Part shown: positions 22,161 through 33,787 of the stretch, in pieces | Position numbering within the stretch: position 1 is the stretch's first letter | How the letters are laid out: every line of letters begins with the position of its first letter | DNA from: Pictodentalium vernedei | Lineage: Eukaryota; Mollusca; Scaphopoda; Dentaliida; Dentaliidae | Direction of reading: 5' to 3' | Assembly: GCA_031216915.1 (NCBI GenBank) | Contig: CM062296.1 | Span: 795,745,473 to 795,809,472, forward strand | Length of the DNA stretch: 64,000 bases | Notes under the pieces: generated by a model | The model's input: only the letters and a program-made list of their open reading frames with translations | The model's database searches: none | Told to the model about the DNA's origin: nothing | Program-made: the position numbers and the translations under genes

Positions 22161-22946
22161 CAACTTCCAGGTTACACAAGGAATCAGAGCTTTCCAGAAA
22201 CTGATGTCAGATTCTGGTGTTATCAACATAGAAGCAGTGAGATACTTAGTTTGAGGTTATGGCCTATCATATTTTCACTCATAATATACATACTGTGCAA
22301 GTTGCCTTCTTACTCCCAAGATTTTTTCTCAGCATTCACATGGTTCATGATACTGACATGATCTAATTGAGTGAAAGATTCTGCACATTGATTCTGATTA
22401 TATACACATGTATCTCAAACTACTTTCACTTGTTAAAGAGTTACTTAAAAGTTTTCACTTCACCGCATACTACATTTTCATGGCAATTGAGACTTTGAGA
22501 CTATGTCCTGCACCCTGATGATTTTTACACAATCGAACAGGCTTTACAGCAATTGCTGTAAAAACACCAGTTTTCCACAGCAATGTTTTTGCCGAGGAAA
22601 CAAGGATCAATTACCATGACTGGGAAAGTGCCAACAGGCACTACAATAAATTGAAACAAATAAATTTATCACGAAAATCTTGCTACACTAAGGCTCACCT
22701 TGCTGGCAGCAACAAAATCTGCAAAAAATACACAGAACAAAACGACTTTTCAGCCTTGGTAAGTAAGGCATTTCAGCCACGATAGAGTACCTTGTCTGAC
22801 GTGCATCAAGGCTTACAAAGTGTTCATGCTGGCATATGCCAAATGCATATTTTTTTAAACATCTGGCACAAAAATGTGAGCGTTTGCAGGCATTTGGCAC
22901 AAAAATTTGGCTGTGTATTTTGCATATTTTTTTTAAATCTGACACA
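22161..22946. other. Non-coding DNA, nothing recognised
   Basis: AT-rich; a small hairpin near 22542 (TTTACAGCAATTGCTGTAAA) is the only structure seen. Frames here show no domain. Confidence 0.5.
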
Positions 22947-22949
22947 TAA

Positions 22950-23327
22950 GGCCCCACAAATTAGATTGTCTGTTTCTCAGGCCATTTTTTGTAAAACTGC
23001 ATGTGGGCGGGCGTTTTTTTATTTGATTTTTTATTGTTTTTTCTTTGCCTCCAAAAGTTCTTATTCTTGGTTTGTTTTATGTTTTAGGCCTCATAATCAA
23101 CAGAATAGCATGGGCATGGTGTATTTTGTCCCTTGAGTGCAAGAAGGCTTTGCAATGCTAAAGCATTGCAAAGCCTTCTTGCACTTAAGGGACAAATTTA
23201 TCAATTTTTTTAACTTGGGTAAAATATTTTTACTTTTTCAAGTTTACATTGGTTACAAAAAGAGAGCATGCGGCAGCCAAAAGGACCATGCAGGAAAGCC
23301 TGAGAAACAGATTAACTTTTTTAGGCC
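22950..23327. mobile_element. PIF/Harbinger-like MITE, copy 2
   Basis: TAA at 22947-22949 and 23328-23330. Left end GGCCCCACAAATTAGAT, right end ATTAACTTTTTTAGGCC; both inner ends carry CTGTTTCTCAGGC or its complement. Central hairpin CCCTTGAGTGCAAGAAGGCT. Opposite orientation to copy 1. Confidence 0.85.
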
Positions 23328-23330
23328 TAA

Positions 23331-23821
23331 ATGTGAGCACTCTGCACATAAATTCAAAATCACGGACCTAGTACATGTATATTGTTACATTTTCTCCTAG
23401 TAAAGCGTGCAAATGAAAAGTTAAATATATCAATATGAATACCCACATCATTAATTACAAAAAAGTAATCTCGTTCAACTGTGTACACAATAACCAGTCA
23501 CTCTCCAATTGTCCTTACCAGTGACCTCTGATTAAGAAGTTGTGTATTGTGTAAACAATGCGTACTATGTTTCTTCATCAGCGAACAACAGACAAGATTA
23601 TCGATTGTCAATTGTTTTAATTGTTGGCGTTATTTTCCCCATTGACCAAAACAAAAGATTAACAGTTTTAACACAGTAATAAAATGACAAAAGATTTCAA
23701 TCCACATGTCAATCAGTTACCGTACAGGCTGCCGAGGTGAGAATTTCTATATAAAAATGCACAACTAAAACAATTTTATTAATTATTTTTACATGTTATT
23801 ATTTTATGTTCCGTATTAGGT
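23331..23821. other. Non-coding DNA, nothing recognised
   Basis: AT-rich unique-looking sequence with no recognised frame or repeat. Confidence 0.5.
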
Positions 23822-23823
23822 TA

Positions 23824-24137
23824 CAGTTAAAACCAGAAGTCCTGTCACGAATAGTGCGCTTATCTAGACTTAATTGCGCGTTGGAATTGCGCGCAATTGC
23901 CATATCGAATGGCATCCAAAGCACGGCAGGTTCTCTTGGTTACTCATAGCAAACACATGCAATGTTTCTGCCAATGGACCTCCAGGTTACCCGGAGGTCC
24001 ATTGGCTGAAATATTGCTTGTGCACAGGCCCTATGTACAGAATTTGATAGCTTTACTTGGGCCATAACGCACATATTAACGTGCATATCAACGTGCTTTT
24101 TGTGCGCATTTCATGACAGAACTTCTAGTTTTAACTG
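23824..24137. mobile_element. TAG-MITE copy h (314 bp)
   Basis: TA-CAGTTAAAACCAGAAGTCCT ... AGAACTTCTAGTTTTAACTG-TA, with one substitution in each end. Orientation B. It lies 78 bp before the 5' end of family A copy A5. Confidence 0.95.
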
Positions 24138-24215
24138 TACATTTGATTTTATGTGATTTTAAGCTTTTGATGTTTCTTGAATAAAATATGAAAAAATGTC
24201 ATAGTTCTTCAATAC

Positions 24216-26918
24216 AAGAGGCCCCAGGGGGCCTGAGGGCGCTCACCTGACATGGTAGCCTAAATATCAACCCAGAGAATTGATTTCCACAAGTTGCATC
24301 TGCTCCTCCTAAGAAAAGCTGAAACCAAATATCCAAATATTCTGACCAGTGGATCTAAAAAAAGATTTTTAAAGAATATTCCTCATACTGAACTAAGTCA
24401 TAATTCGGGCTCCCACAGGGAGCCCATATATGAACCCAGGGACTTGGCTTTAACAAACCTGAATCTCACACCCCTAAGGATTCTGCACACCAAATATCAA
24501 AACATTCCGACTGCTGGATCTGAAGAAGAAGATTTTTAAAGAAAATTCCTCATTTTGAACCAAGTTACAATTCGAGCTCCCACAATCAGCCCAAATATGG
24601 AACTAGGGACATGGCTTGAACAAACTTGAATCTTACCCCCCTAAGGATGCTGCATAAAAAATATCAAAAGCATTCATCTGCTGGATCTAAAGATTTTTAA
24701 AGAAAATTCCTCATTTTGAACTAAGTTGTCATTCAGGCTCCCATAGTGAGCCCAAATATGAACCACTTGGCTTGAACAAACTTGAATCTCGGCCCCCAAG
24801 GTTGCTCCATGCCAAATATCAAAACATTCCAACTGCTGAATCTGAAGAAGAAGATTTTTAAAGAAAAATTCCTCATATTGACTAAGTTATAATTTGGGCT
24901 CCCACAGGGAGCCCACATATGGACCCATGGACTTGGCTTTAACACACTTGAATCCCCCCCTCCCCCCAAGGATGCTACTCACCACATATCAAACCATTCG
25001 GACTGCTGGATCTGAAGAAGAAGATTTTTTAAGAAAATTCCTCATTTCGAACAAAGTTACAATTCAAGCTCCCACAGTGAGCCCAAATATGGACCTAGGG
25101 ACAGGGCTTGAACAAACTTGAATCTCACCCCCCTAAGGATGCTGCATACCAAATATCACAAGATTCTGCCTGCTGGATCTTGAGAAGAAGATTTTCAAAG
25201 AAATTTGCCTGAAATGCACTAAGTTCGAATTTGGGCTTCTATCGTGAGCCCAAATATGAATCCAGGTGGCTGATTTGAACAAACTGGAATCAGATCCACC
25301 CCACAATGTTGCATACCAAATATCAAAAGATTCTGCCTGCAGGATCTGGAGAAGAAGATTTTTGAAGAAATTTGCCTGAAATGCACTAAGTTCAAATTCG
25401 AGCTTCTATAGTGAGCCCAAATATGAATCTAGGGAGCCGATTTGAACAAAATAGAATCAGATCCACCCCACAATGTTGCATACCAAATATCAAAAGATTC
25501 TGCCTGCTGGATCTGGAGAAGAAGATTTTTTAAGAAATTTGCCTGAAAAGCACTAAGTTCAAATTTGGGCTCCTATACTGAGCCCAAATATAAACCCAGG
25601 GAGCCGATTTGAACAAACTTGAATCAGATCCACCCCACAATGTTGCATACCCAATATCAAAAGATTCTGCCTGCTGGATCTTGAGAAGAAGATTTTCAAA
25701 GAAATTTGCCTGAAATGCACTAAGTTCAAATTTGGGCTCCTATACTGAGCCCAAATATAAACCCAAGGGGCCGATTTGAACAAACTTGAATCAGATCCAC
25801 CCCACAATGTTGCATACCAAATATCAAAAGATTCTGCCTGCTGGATCTGGAGAAGAAGATTTTCAAAGAAATTTACCTGAAATGCAGTAAGTTCAAATTT
25901 GGGCTCCTATACTGAGCCCAAATATAAACCCAGGGGGCCAATTTGAACAAACTTGAATCAGATCCACCCCACAATGTTGCATACCAAATATCAAAAGATT
26001 CTGCCTGCTGCATCTGGAGAAGAAGATTTTTTAAGAAATTTGCCTGAAATGCACTAAGTTCGAAATCGGGCTCCTATACTGAGCCCAAATATGAACCCAG
26101 GGGGCCGATTTGAACAAACTTGAATCAGATCCACCCTCCAATGTTGCATACCAAATATCAAAAGATTCTGCCTGCTGGATCTGGAGAAGAAGATTTTTTA
26201 ATGTTTTTCCCATTGCCTACAGTGTTAAAAAGTGCTGACTCAGCATTTTTTCAAAGTCCCGAAACTGTACCCTATGATAAAACCGATGGCAATTTTTTTT
26301 TACCAGTTATTTCTGTTGGTCCTAAGGAAGCTTCACACCAAATAAAAATTCTCGGTGCCGTGCAGTTTTGGAGATATGGGCGTTTTAATTTTTTTCTATT
26401 TTTAGCTCCTGCGGTTCCCACGGGGCTACAGGAAAAAAAATTTCTGCATAAATTAGGTACTTATGACCCAATAAGCCCTCACATAAAATTTGGTTCAAAT
26501 TGGCCTCTCGGTTTAAAAAATAGAAATTTGGGGTGGGGCCAAAATTTTTGCTCCTCCCATAACATCGCCAAGTATAGACCTACAAACTTCTCTTGAACAA
26601 ACTTGAGTCTACACCTCAAAAGGAAGCTGCATACCAAATATCAAGTCTCTGCTATTGCTGGTTCTTGAGAAGAAGATTTTTTAAGAATTGGAGCATTTTT
26701 GCCCCACCCCTCTGCTCAATATGAGCCGAAACCTAATTTGCCCAAAAATCAAAATGCCGCTATATAACCCCTACTCACATGAAATTTCATTAACATGCGG
26801 CCAGTGGTTTGGAAGAAAAAGACCCAAACACCACCTTCACGCCGGACGACGGACGACGGACGACGGACGAAAAGTGATCAGAAAAGCTCACCCTGACTTT
26901 CAGTCAGGTGAGCTAAAA
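24216..26918 (+). repeat. Family A copy A5, the best complete copy
   Basis: The 5' end AAGAGGCCCCAGGGGGCCTG is followed by GCTCACCTGAC at 24241-24251. The 3' end GTCAGGTGAGC at 26903-26913 is followed by TAAAAA; the two motifs are exact inverted complements. The interior holds about 14 monomers. Those from about 25200 to 26200 have a regular period of about 167 bp (GAGCCCAAATATGAATCC, GATCCACCCCACAATGTTGC, CTGCTGGATCTGGAGAAGAA). The single 3' segment spans about 26203-26690, then CGGACGACGGACGACGGACG precedes the terminal hairpin. Length 2.7 kb. Open frames here are artefacts of the monomers. Confidence 0.88.
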
Positions 26919-27111
26919 ATGCCCATGGTACAATAAAATCTCATTTGGCAAAAAAAAATCTCATTTGGCACAAAAAATATTCAGCTTTGGCACATTAAAA
27001 TATGGAGCGAGCATGAACACTGGGCTTAAACAACCTTGAACCCTGACAATGAGAAATATGCTCATAACTAATCAAGGAGTATTACATGTATTTGTATTTG
27101 ATATATCTTAC
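26919..27111. other. Presumed intron sequence 3' of the CARD exon (minus strand)
   Basis: AT-rich with a short direct repeat (ATCTCATTTGGCA twice near 26940-26970). It directly follows the splice donor of the CARD exon on the minus strand. Confidence 0.4.
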
Positions 27112-27454
27112 TTTGAAATGCTTCTTTTGTATTCATCTGTGATTCCTGAACTTGATTGCAAGGGGTAGCCTCTAACATATCTGCCAAGTAGCCATATTCA
27201 CATGCTCTCAAAGCTCTTAAAAACATGGGATATGCATCAGGCCCCCTATTCTTGATTATTTTTAGAAATACTGAAACTCGAGTAGTTCTTGTTGGAGGCT
27301 GTGTGTGTGTAATTGTATCCATGTCATCATCATTGATCACATCAAATGATATAAGCTTCCCAAGTATATCATTTGGCTCAAGGTTATCTTCTAATTTGTC
27401 ACGATTTCTGTCTAACTTGAAGGCTCCTATAGCATCGATTGCTCCTCGCCTCAT
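27112..27454 (-). CDS. First coding exon of a CARD-domain protein (partial gene)
   Basis: On the minus strand an ATG at 27454 opens a frame whose residues about 12-92 match the caspase-recruitment (CARD) fold: DRNRDKLEDNLEPNDILGKL (helices 1-2), then VINDDDMDTI, RVSVFLKIIKNRGPDAYPMF and RALRACEYGYLADMLEA (last helices). The KNRGPDAYPMFLRAL pattern resembles CARDs of the CRADD/caspase-2/caspase-9 type. CARDs are six-helix adaptor domains for homotypic binding in apoptosis or innate immune signalling in the cytosol; no effector domain is visible, so the protein's role is open. Exon borders are good: TTTCTTTTCATTTCAG acceptor just before 27463 and a GTAAGATA donor after 27112 (GT at 27110-27111). 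TGA lies in frame two codons before the ATG, so translation starts here and a 5' non-coding exon is expected at higher coordinates. Later exons were not found in the window. Confidence 0.75.
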
Positions 27455-27511
27455 GGTTCAGGACTGAAATGAAAAGAAACAGTAATTTACCAGTGCATTG
27501 CAGCAGGGCTA

Positions 27512-27825
27512 CAGTTAAAACTAGAAGTCCTGTCACGAATAGTGGACTTATCTAGGCTTAATTGCGCATTGTTATTGCGCGCAATTGCCATATTGAATGG
27601 CATCCAAAGCACGACAGGTTCTCCTGGTTACTTATAGCAAACACATGCAATGTTTCTGCCAATGGACCTCCGGGTTACCCGGAGGTCCATTGGCTGAAAC
27701 ATTGCTTGTGCACAGGCCATATGTACAGAATTTGATAGCTTTACTTGGGCCATAACGCGCACATTAACGCGCATATCAACGCGCTATTTCTGCGCATTTC
27801 ATGACAGGACTTCTAGTTTTAACCG
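27512..27825. mobile_element. TAG-MITE copy i (314 bp), next to the CARD exon
   Basis: TA-CAGTTAAAACTAGAAGTCCT ... AGGACTTCTAGTTTTAACCG-TA (one change at the right end). It ends 49 bp from the CARD exon acceptor side, within the presumed upstream intron. Orientation B; many CpG positions retained (ATTAACGCGCATATCAACGC). Confidence 0.95.
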
Positions 27826-27992
27826 TACAATAATATCGTTGGTGGGCTTCGAAAAAGTCATTCTTCTTGTTTTAGGGCAAAACACTCTTTCACAAATTTT
27901 GGAATCTATGGGTCCAATTTCATAAGATGCACAAGAACAGTGGCAACTGATCCGGGCAAATTGTCTTTTCTGGTCCGAAATGTTCACTTATA

Positions 27993-28406
27993 CAGTAAAA
28001 GCCTACAATAAAGTGTAAACCTTTAAATATTTGCGCCACATTCATATCTGAATATCGTGATATTTTCATAGAAATGACATGTCAGTTGGTCGTTATTTGG
28101 CTGGTCGAATGCGCTAAGGTGACGAAGCCTCAAAGAACAAGTTACAAACAGTACAATGGTACAAATTTAAAAACAAAACATGATTGATTATTAACAGTAA
28201 TCATTTCAGTTAAAGAAAGCACAGAGAATTAGTGAAGTCATATCAATGCTAAACAGTACACAAACATAAACCGGTCAAATAACTACCAAATGACATGTTA
28301 TTCTTATAAGAATATTGCGATATTTTGATACGAATGTGACGCAAATATCGCCCAAACAGTGCGTTATTAGTGCACCCGGGTTTCCACTTTATTGTAGGCT
28401 GTACTG
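27993..28406. mobile_element. 414-bp TIR element with TA duplication
   Basis: Left CAGTAAAAGCCTACAATAAA, right TTTATTGTAGGCTGTACTG, flanked by TA (27991-27992, 28407-28408). The inverted similarity continues inward for roughly 100 bp with mismatches (GAATATCGTGATATTTTCAT versus ATTGCGATATTTTGATACG). TA plus CAGT ends suggest a Tc1/mariner-type MITE unrelated to TAG-MITE. No transposase. Confidence 0.82.
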
Positions 28407-28408
28407 TA

Positions 28409-29060
28409 ATTCCGGATAATTTTTTAATACTCAGAAGGATTATGAAGGAAATTTTTCATTGTTGAATTTAATTCAAACAAACGTGTAAGTACTTCATATT
28501 TTGTTAAAATTTATGATAGATTTTTAAAATGTGACCAAAATATATCACACACATATTAATAATACAAGTAAACTAATTGTGCTTTCACGATTATATCTAT
28601 TTCATTTCACATCACCCCAATACCTGCTTGATGTTGTCAATATCAGTTCGTTTATCACAAAAACTATGCATGACTCAAATCGTCCATATTAATCATAAGT
28701 ATTCGGTCCTTTTCTATTCATCCGAAAACCTACGAACAATAGTTATGAAAACATTGCGCCACGTGCGCATTTGTCTTGTGATATTCACCACAACCTGTTG
28801 AAAATATCACATTATTGCTATAGGAATATCGCCAAAATAAGGTGCTAATATGGTGTCATTAACAAAAGAATATTGCCTAACAGTATACTTTGTTATAGGT
28901 TGTACTGTAGTTCTTAAATGCCATATCTGCAGAATATTTTTCATAAAACAAGGAGTGCTAATTCTATTCTGTCATATTTCTAAATGTCTTGTGAATGGAG
29001 GCAATCAGACTGTTTCTGATAGGTGGAAATGAAATGGGTGGAAAAAATTGACTAACTACA
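28409..29060. other. Non-coding DNA with a degraded relative of the 414-bp element
   Basis: The piece at about 28815-28912 (GGAATATCGCC ... TATAGGTTGTACTGTAG) resembles the right part of the element ending at 28406, so a decayed copy may lie here. The remainder is AT-rich without recognised features. Confidence 0.4.
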
Positions 29061-29129
29061 GTACATGGAGAGTGTATTATCACTAAATCGCCCACAGAGT
29101 GGAGATTCCACCCAAGCAATAATTGCAAA

Positions 29130-29275
29130 TTAGTTGCAAAGCATGACAAGCACAAGCAAAGTTTCAGCCAATGGACCTCCGGGTTAAACCTGGATGTCCA
29201 TTGGCTGAAACATTGCTTGTGTTTTTAGTTGATGTATACAAAATTTGAAAGTTATAGCTTGGGTGATAACAATAT
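29130..29275. mobile_element. Diverged relative of TAG-MITE (hairpin core only)
   Basis: GCACAAGCAAAGTTTCAGCC ... GGACCTCCGGGTTAAACCTG ... CCATTGGCTGAAACATTGCT matches the TAG-MITE central hairpin, and TTTGAAAGTTATAGCTTGGG resembles its flank. The CAGTTAAAACTAG ends are absent, so it belongs to a related older family or is badly eroded. Confidence 0.65.
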
Positions 29276-29421
29276 AAAGTAAAGTGTTTTATGGAATCGC
29301 ATCACTTCTTTTCAAATAAAATATTACAGTCTGTTGCATTCCACAAATCTTAGGTGGATTCTTAGAACATCATGCCTATGTCTTAAGAAGGCTAAAGTTT
29401 AACCTTGGGCAAAAAAAAAAA

Positions 29422-29545
29422 TACCTGTGTTTAGGGTAACCCAACCGACCATAAAAAATAGCCACGACCCTAAACATTTTATTGAGTTTAAATTCTGTCG
29501 ACTTGAAAATTGGTTCTCATTTACTTATTTGTAACCCTAATCCAT
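29422..29545. repeat. Dispersed repeat, copy 1 (TGTGTTTAGGGTAACCC)
   Basis: TGTGTTTAGGGTAACCCAAC, then AAAAAATAGCCACGACC and TTTTATTGAGTTT, corresponds to 45070-45165 in the same order. It starts after an A-run where copy 2 has a C-run. Class unknown. Confidence 0.55.
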
Positions 29546-30603
29546 TTGTTGTCACGCTCACGACGTCATAAACACACATGTTTTTCTGAAGGTCGAGGTT
29601 CCACTTTCTCTTCGACTTGGGCAATGATGGCGTCAAGCCATATTTTAATTGAAGTTATACTCGAAACATGTTTTCATGGGGCAGGGGGGACACACATAAG
29701 ATATTTAAGCCGGAGTGTGTTGGTAAACAAACTTAAGTTACATGCAGTTCAGCCTCAACAGATATATGACAGCATTTGATTATATGATGAATCGAACAGC
29801 CAATGCTTCAAATATAAGGAGAAAGACGCACAGGTAAGAGTCCTTTTATTTTATAAATGTTCATGAAAATGTTTGTGTGCTTGCTTCGTGAACGTTGCAC
29901 AATCCACAAGCCCTTGGAATTTGTGGTATTTACTGGAGAACCCCAAAGTTAAGCGTATTTGCATATATTATTTGCCATCAACAGATACAAATTTTGGGTA
30001 ATTATATTAAATTTTGCCACGAATATTGATGCCAATGTTTGAATTCTCGCATTGTTGTTTTCTTTCCTTCGGTTTAATTTTTAATGTACACCGACAAATA
30101 TATTCTCCTTGGTCTGAAAGTGGAAAAGACTGCAGGTCTGTTCGCTGTTTATTCTGACAGACATGTGGTATTTTTAATGCAGCACTGAATGAAAACCCCT
30201 TAATCATTGGCCGAATTCATCAACTGATATTAATATGCAAATTTCACCCAATTGATTTTAACGCTTCTTGAAAGGGAGGCACTCGTTTTAAATTTCCATT
30301 GGTCCTTCAGAGACAACACCCTTTGCATGCATTTGACCGGTGTACAAGTTACCACGTGTCTGACATTTCAAGGCGTCAAAAAGAATGGGTTTCTTTCAAC
30401 ATAAAATTGTACTGGCACAGGTTAAAGAGACACTATTATAAACCCAATCAGCCTTTTAATATCATCTTGTCATATTAAAGTCTGTCCAATTTTGAATATA
30501 CAAATGCAGATAATTGCAGAATTGAACCCAGCCAGTTTCTTACAGATCTGTAAACTTGTCTGTCGTCTGTCTGCTGCCATCTGACCATCCACTGTTTTAT
30601 ATA
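29546..30603. other. Non-coding or unrecognised DNA
   Basis: Less repetitive than most of the window. Frames at 29510-29779 (+) and 30007-30207 (-) have no domain I recognise and no convincing splice sites. Confidence 0.4.
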
Positions 30604-32192
30604 AATGAAAGTGTCAATGACACTGTAGCTCAACTTGTCAAGACAAAGACATGTACATGTATAGTATGTGACACAGCAATGACAAACATTTAGGTAATGA
30701 CCTGATAACAAAGGTACATATAAAGTATTGTAACGGTCTGTGCATAAATACTGACCGTAGCCTGTAACAAATGTATAGGTAAAGTATTGTAAAGGTGGGT
30801 GACAGTCAGATGCTAAACTAGAAAAGAAATCTTTGAGTCCCAGAGAGGGTCTGACTGAACCCCAAAATATTTGTTCTCATAGCAAAGTGATAACAAAGGC
30901 ACCCCAAAACACACTCATTCCTGTCCCAAGGTGAAAACAAAGGTACCCAAGAAGTTTCGTGAAGATCAGTTCATAAATACGAGATATATAGAAGTTGTGA
31001 CAAAAAACTGATTGGACCTAATTTCGGTACAAAATGGCCACTGGCAGCCATCTTGAATTTTGGGCCGCACTCAGAAACACTCGTTCTCGTCCCAAGGTGA
31101 TAACAAAGGTACCCAAGAAGTTTCATGAAGATCGGTTGATAAATACAGCCTCTAGCCAGAGCCATATTGACATGTGCACTTACAGTGTATAAGTAGCACT
31201 AAATAAATCAAAATTCATCTAATTTGCGTAATTTCTGCACGAGAAAAAAACCTATACTGTATGTGATGTATTCCATTTTACTAAACATTCATACAAAAAT
31301 TTATTCAAATCAGAACTTTCATACAGAAGTTCTGTACAAAAGACTGACTGCACTAATTTTGGTACAAAATGGCTGCTGGTGGCCATCTTGAATTTTGGAC
31401 CACACCCAAAAATGCTCGTTCTCATCCCACCGTGATAACAAAGGTACCCAAGAAGTTTCGTAAAGATTGGTTCATAAATACGGCCTCTAGCCTGAGCCGT
31501 ATAGAAGTTGTGTACAAAAAACAGATTAGACCTAATTTCGGTACAAAATGGCCACTGGCAGCCATCTTGAATTTTGGACCGCACTCAGAAACACTCGTTC
31601 TCATCCCAAGGTGATAACAGAGGTACCCAAGAAGTTTCGTGAAGATCGGTTGATAAATACAGCCTCTAGCCCGAGCCGTATTGACAAGTGTACTTACTGT
31701 GTGTGAGTAGCACTGAAAAAATCAAAGTTCATCTAATTTGCATAATTTCTGCATGAGAAAAAAACCTGTATTATATGTGATGTATCCCATGGTACTAAAC
31801 AATCATACATAAAATTATTCAAATCAGAGCTTTCATGTGGAAGTTCTGCGCAAAAATCTGATTGCCCGTAATTTTGAACAAAATGGCTGCCAGTGGCCAT
31901 CTTGAATTTCGGACCGGACCCCAAAACACTCGTTCTCGTCCCACGGTGATAACAAAGGTACACAAGAAGTTTCGTAAAGATCGGTTCATAAATGCGGCCT
32001 CTAGCCCGAACCGTGTTGTCATTTGCACTGACAGTGCTGAAAGTAACACTAAATAAATCTAAGTTAGTCTAATTTGCATAATTTAAGCACGAGAAAAAAA
32101 AGCGTATGATATGTAATGTATCTCATGGGACTAAACAATCATACAAAATTATTCAAATCAGAGCTTTCATATGGAAGTTCTGTACAAAAAGT
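30604..32192 (+). repeat. Family B copy B2, left part
   Basis: 5' end AATGAAAGTGTCAATGACAC then AGCTCAACTTGTCAAGA. It follows the family plan: single lead region, then units with ACAAAATGGCCACTGGCAGC at about 31027, 31367, 31544 and 31881 (spacing about 340, 177, 337). It stops at TTCTGTACAAAAA near 32190, where the DIRS-type element begins. The 3' part resumes at about 39528. Confidence 0.85.
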
Positions 32193-32210
32193 TAAAAAAT
32201 TTATAGTAAT

Positions 32211-32417
32211 TTATATATTTTTTATACTCACCAATGACCCAGACTTACCTGGTGCTATCTCTAAAATATCTAAGGCCAAATGCAAATTTTATCCCCCAAT
32301 CCCCAAAATTTGCATCTAAAACCGAAAATTACATATCCTATATGGTCCTCCATACTTTTACTCCACTGCGCATGCGCAGTGTCAAGGAGGTCTCAAAATT
32401 GGCGCAATTATCATTCT
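32211..32417. repeat. DIRS-type inverted terminal repeat (low-coordinate end)
   Basis: TTTTTATACTCACCAATGAC, GTGCTATCTCTAAAATATCT, CATACTTTTACTCCACTGCG and CTCAAAATTGGCGCAATTAT are all found inverted at 39325-39527. Contains the palindrome CTGCGCATGCGCAG. The outermost bases (32195-32243) are also complementary to the adjacent ICR. Confidence 0.85.
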
Positions 32418-32492
32418 TACTACCAGCGTCTGGTAAGAGTTATGTACTCAGCGGGGAGGTATGAGTTCCCAACTCATGGGAGGGCCATACCC

Positions 32493-32580
32493 ATCTGGGT
32501 CATTGGTAAGTATAAAAAATATATAAATTACTATAAATTTTTAAAAAATTTTATACTGTACCAATGACCCAGACTTAGCT
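32493..32580. repeat. Internal complementary region (ICR) of the DIRS-type element
   Basis: Two abutting pieces. 32493-32542 (TCTGGGTCATTGGTAAGTAT onward) is complementary to the outer end of the low-coordinate ITR (32195-32243). 32547-32580 (TTTTATACTGTACCAATGAC onward) is complementary to the outer end of the high-coordinate ITR (about 39490-39522). In DIRS1 an ICR complementary to both outer ITR edges sits beside the right ITR and templates circle formation; the position here fits a minus-strand element. Confidence 0.75.
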
Positions 32581-33539
32581 GAATAGTAAAAAGGTTGGAA
32601 GGCCTAGGACATAAAGGAAAATCCAATAGACTCAATTACATATAACAGAACTATCCCCTGAAGGAGAAAATGAGAGATAAGCTTTACATGTATCTTTCTT
32701 ATTTGTATCAAAAAGAAAGACACAACACCATTCTGTAATTGAGCGCAATAACATCAATGATCTCTATTAACATTCAGTATAACCCTTATACTAATATTTT
32801 TAAAGGAAAGCCAATAAATAAGGAAGTCCCGCAAAATGAGACTCTATATACTCATATAAAAGTGTCCGAGGATTGTATATTAACGCCTGATTAATGTGTG
32901 ATATATACAAATGTCTCACACCGAGCAACACTTAAAAAATATTACACAGATGAGTAAACATTAGCTTTACTTTAAAACCATCCTAGTACCAACTCGGAAT
33001 TACTGACTCCAAGGGAGGTATTCCCTTGCTTTACACTATAAAGCAGGAGACCTAAGTGAACCCCCCCCCCCCCCCCTTCCCCTTGCCCTGGATCAAATAC
33101 TCCAGAGCAAAGAGGGCAGCAGGACAGAGTCACTGCCGGAACGAAAAGCCTACATATATATAGTTGCCACTGTTTAGTGAACGACATTCTGAGTGAAAAA
33201 TAACGGAACAAAACAATGCAGATCTGAAGAAAAGGACTCAATATTTCTCAGATACAAATTCGAGAAAGTGGAGGGCAAAGAACAATATGCAGCCCTCACT
33301 AGATCTGTAATAGCAACATTATTAGCGTAAGCCCATGATGTAGAAAGAACTCTTACTTCATGAGCTTAAAACTAAAGCACAGACTGCTGATTGAAGATAT
33401 TATCATAAGCAGTACTGATAGCAAATTGAATCCATCCGACCATAGAATGGACCGAAATGTGGAGGAAGCTTCCACGGCATGTCCCACAACAGACGCTGAG
33501 TAGATTAATCCACGGTCTTTGTGGAGATAGAAATGCTAC

Positions 33540-33787
33540 CAACAGAATTTTGCATTGAGATATATAACTTGAGCAATATCTGCTGAATCAACGGCGCTGG
33601 AAGATACGCATATCCTATTATTCTGTCTCACGAGATCGATAGAGCGTCTACTGCAAATGCTCGAAGATCCAAACATTGTGACACATACTTCTGCAACTGA
33701 TTGTTGAGATGCATCATGAAAAAGTCGATCATATGCCGCTCTACTTGGTAGCAAATCTGATTGAATACTCGTTTGTTGAAAGTCCAT
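33540..33787 (-). pseudogene. DIRS-type RNase H region, broken
   Basis: In the second minus-strand frame, starting just inside the ATG at 33787, the sequence reads WTFNKRVFNQICYQV, then HMIDFFMMHLNNQLQKYV, FAVDALSIS, a TGA, and GYAYLPAPLIQQILLK. This is the conserved DIRS pattern after the RT (VDLFA... / ...AVDALSxxW... / ...AYxFPP...). The TGA replaces the tryptophan normally after SIS. In known elements this domain removes RNA from the RNA-DNA hybrid. It is one in-frame stop from continuous over this stretch; the overlapping first-frame ORF is a shadow. Confidence 0.72.

Noticed and set aside
5815-26596. Frames in family A such as those with TKYQKILPAGSGEEDF
   Set aside because: They follow the monomer phase and recur in every copy with stops at changing positions; no domain.
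29422-29445. Telomere-like TTTAGGG
   Set aside because: A single occurrence within a dispersed repeat, not a tandem telomeric array.
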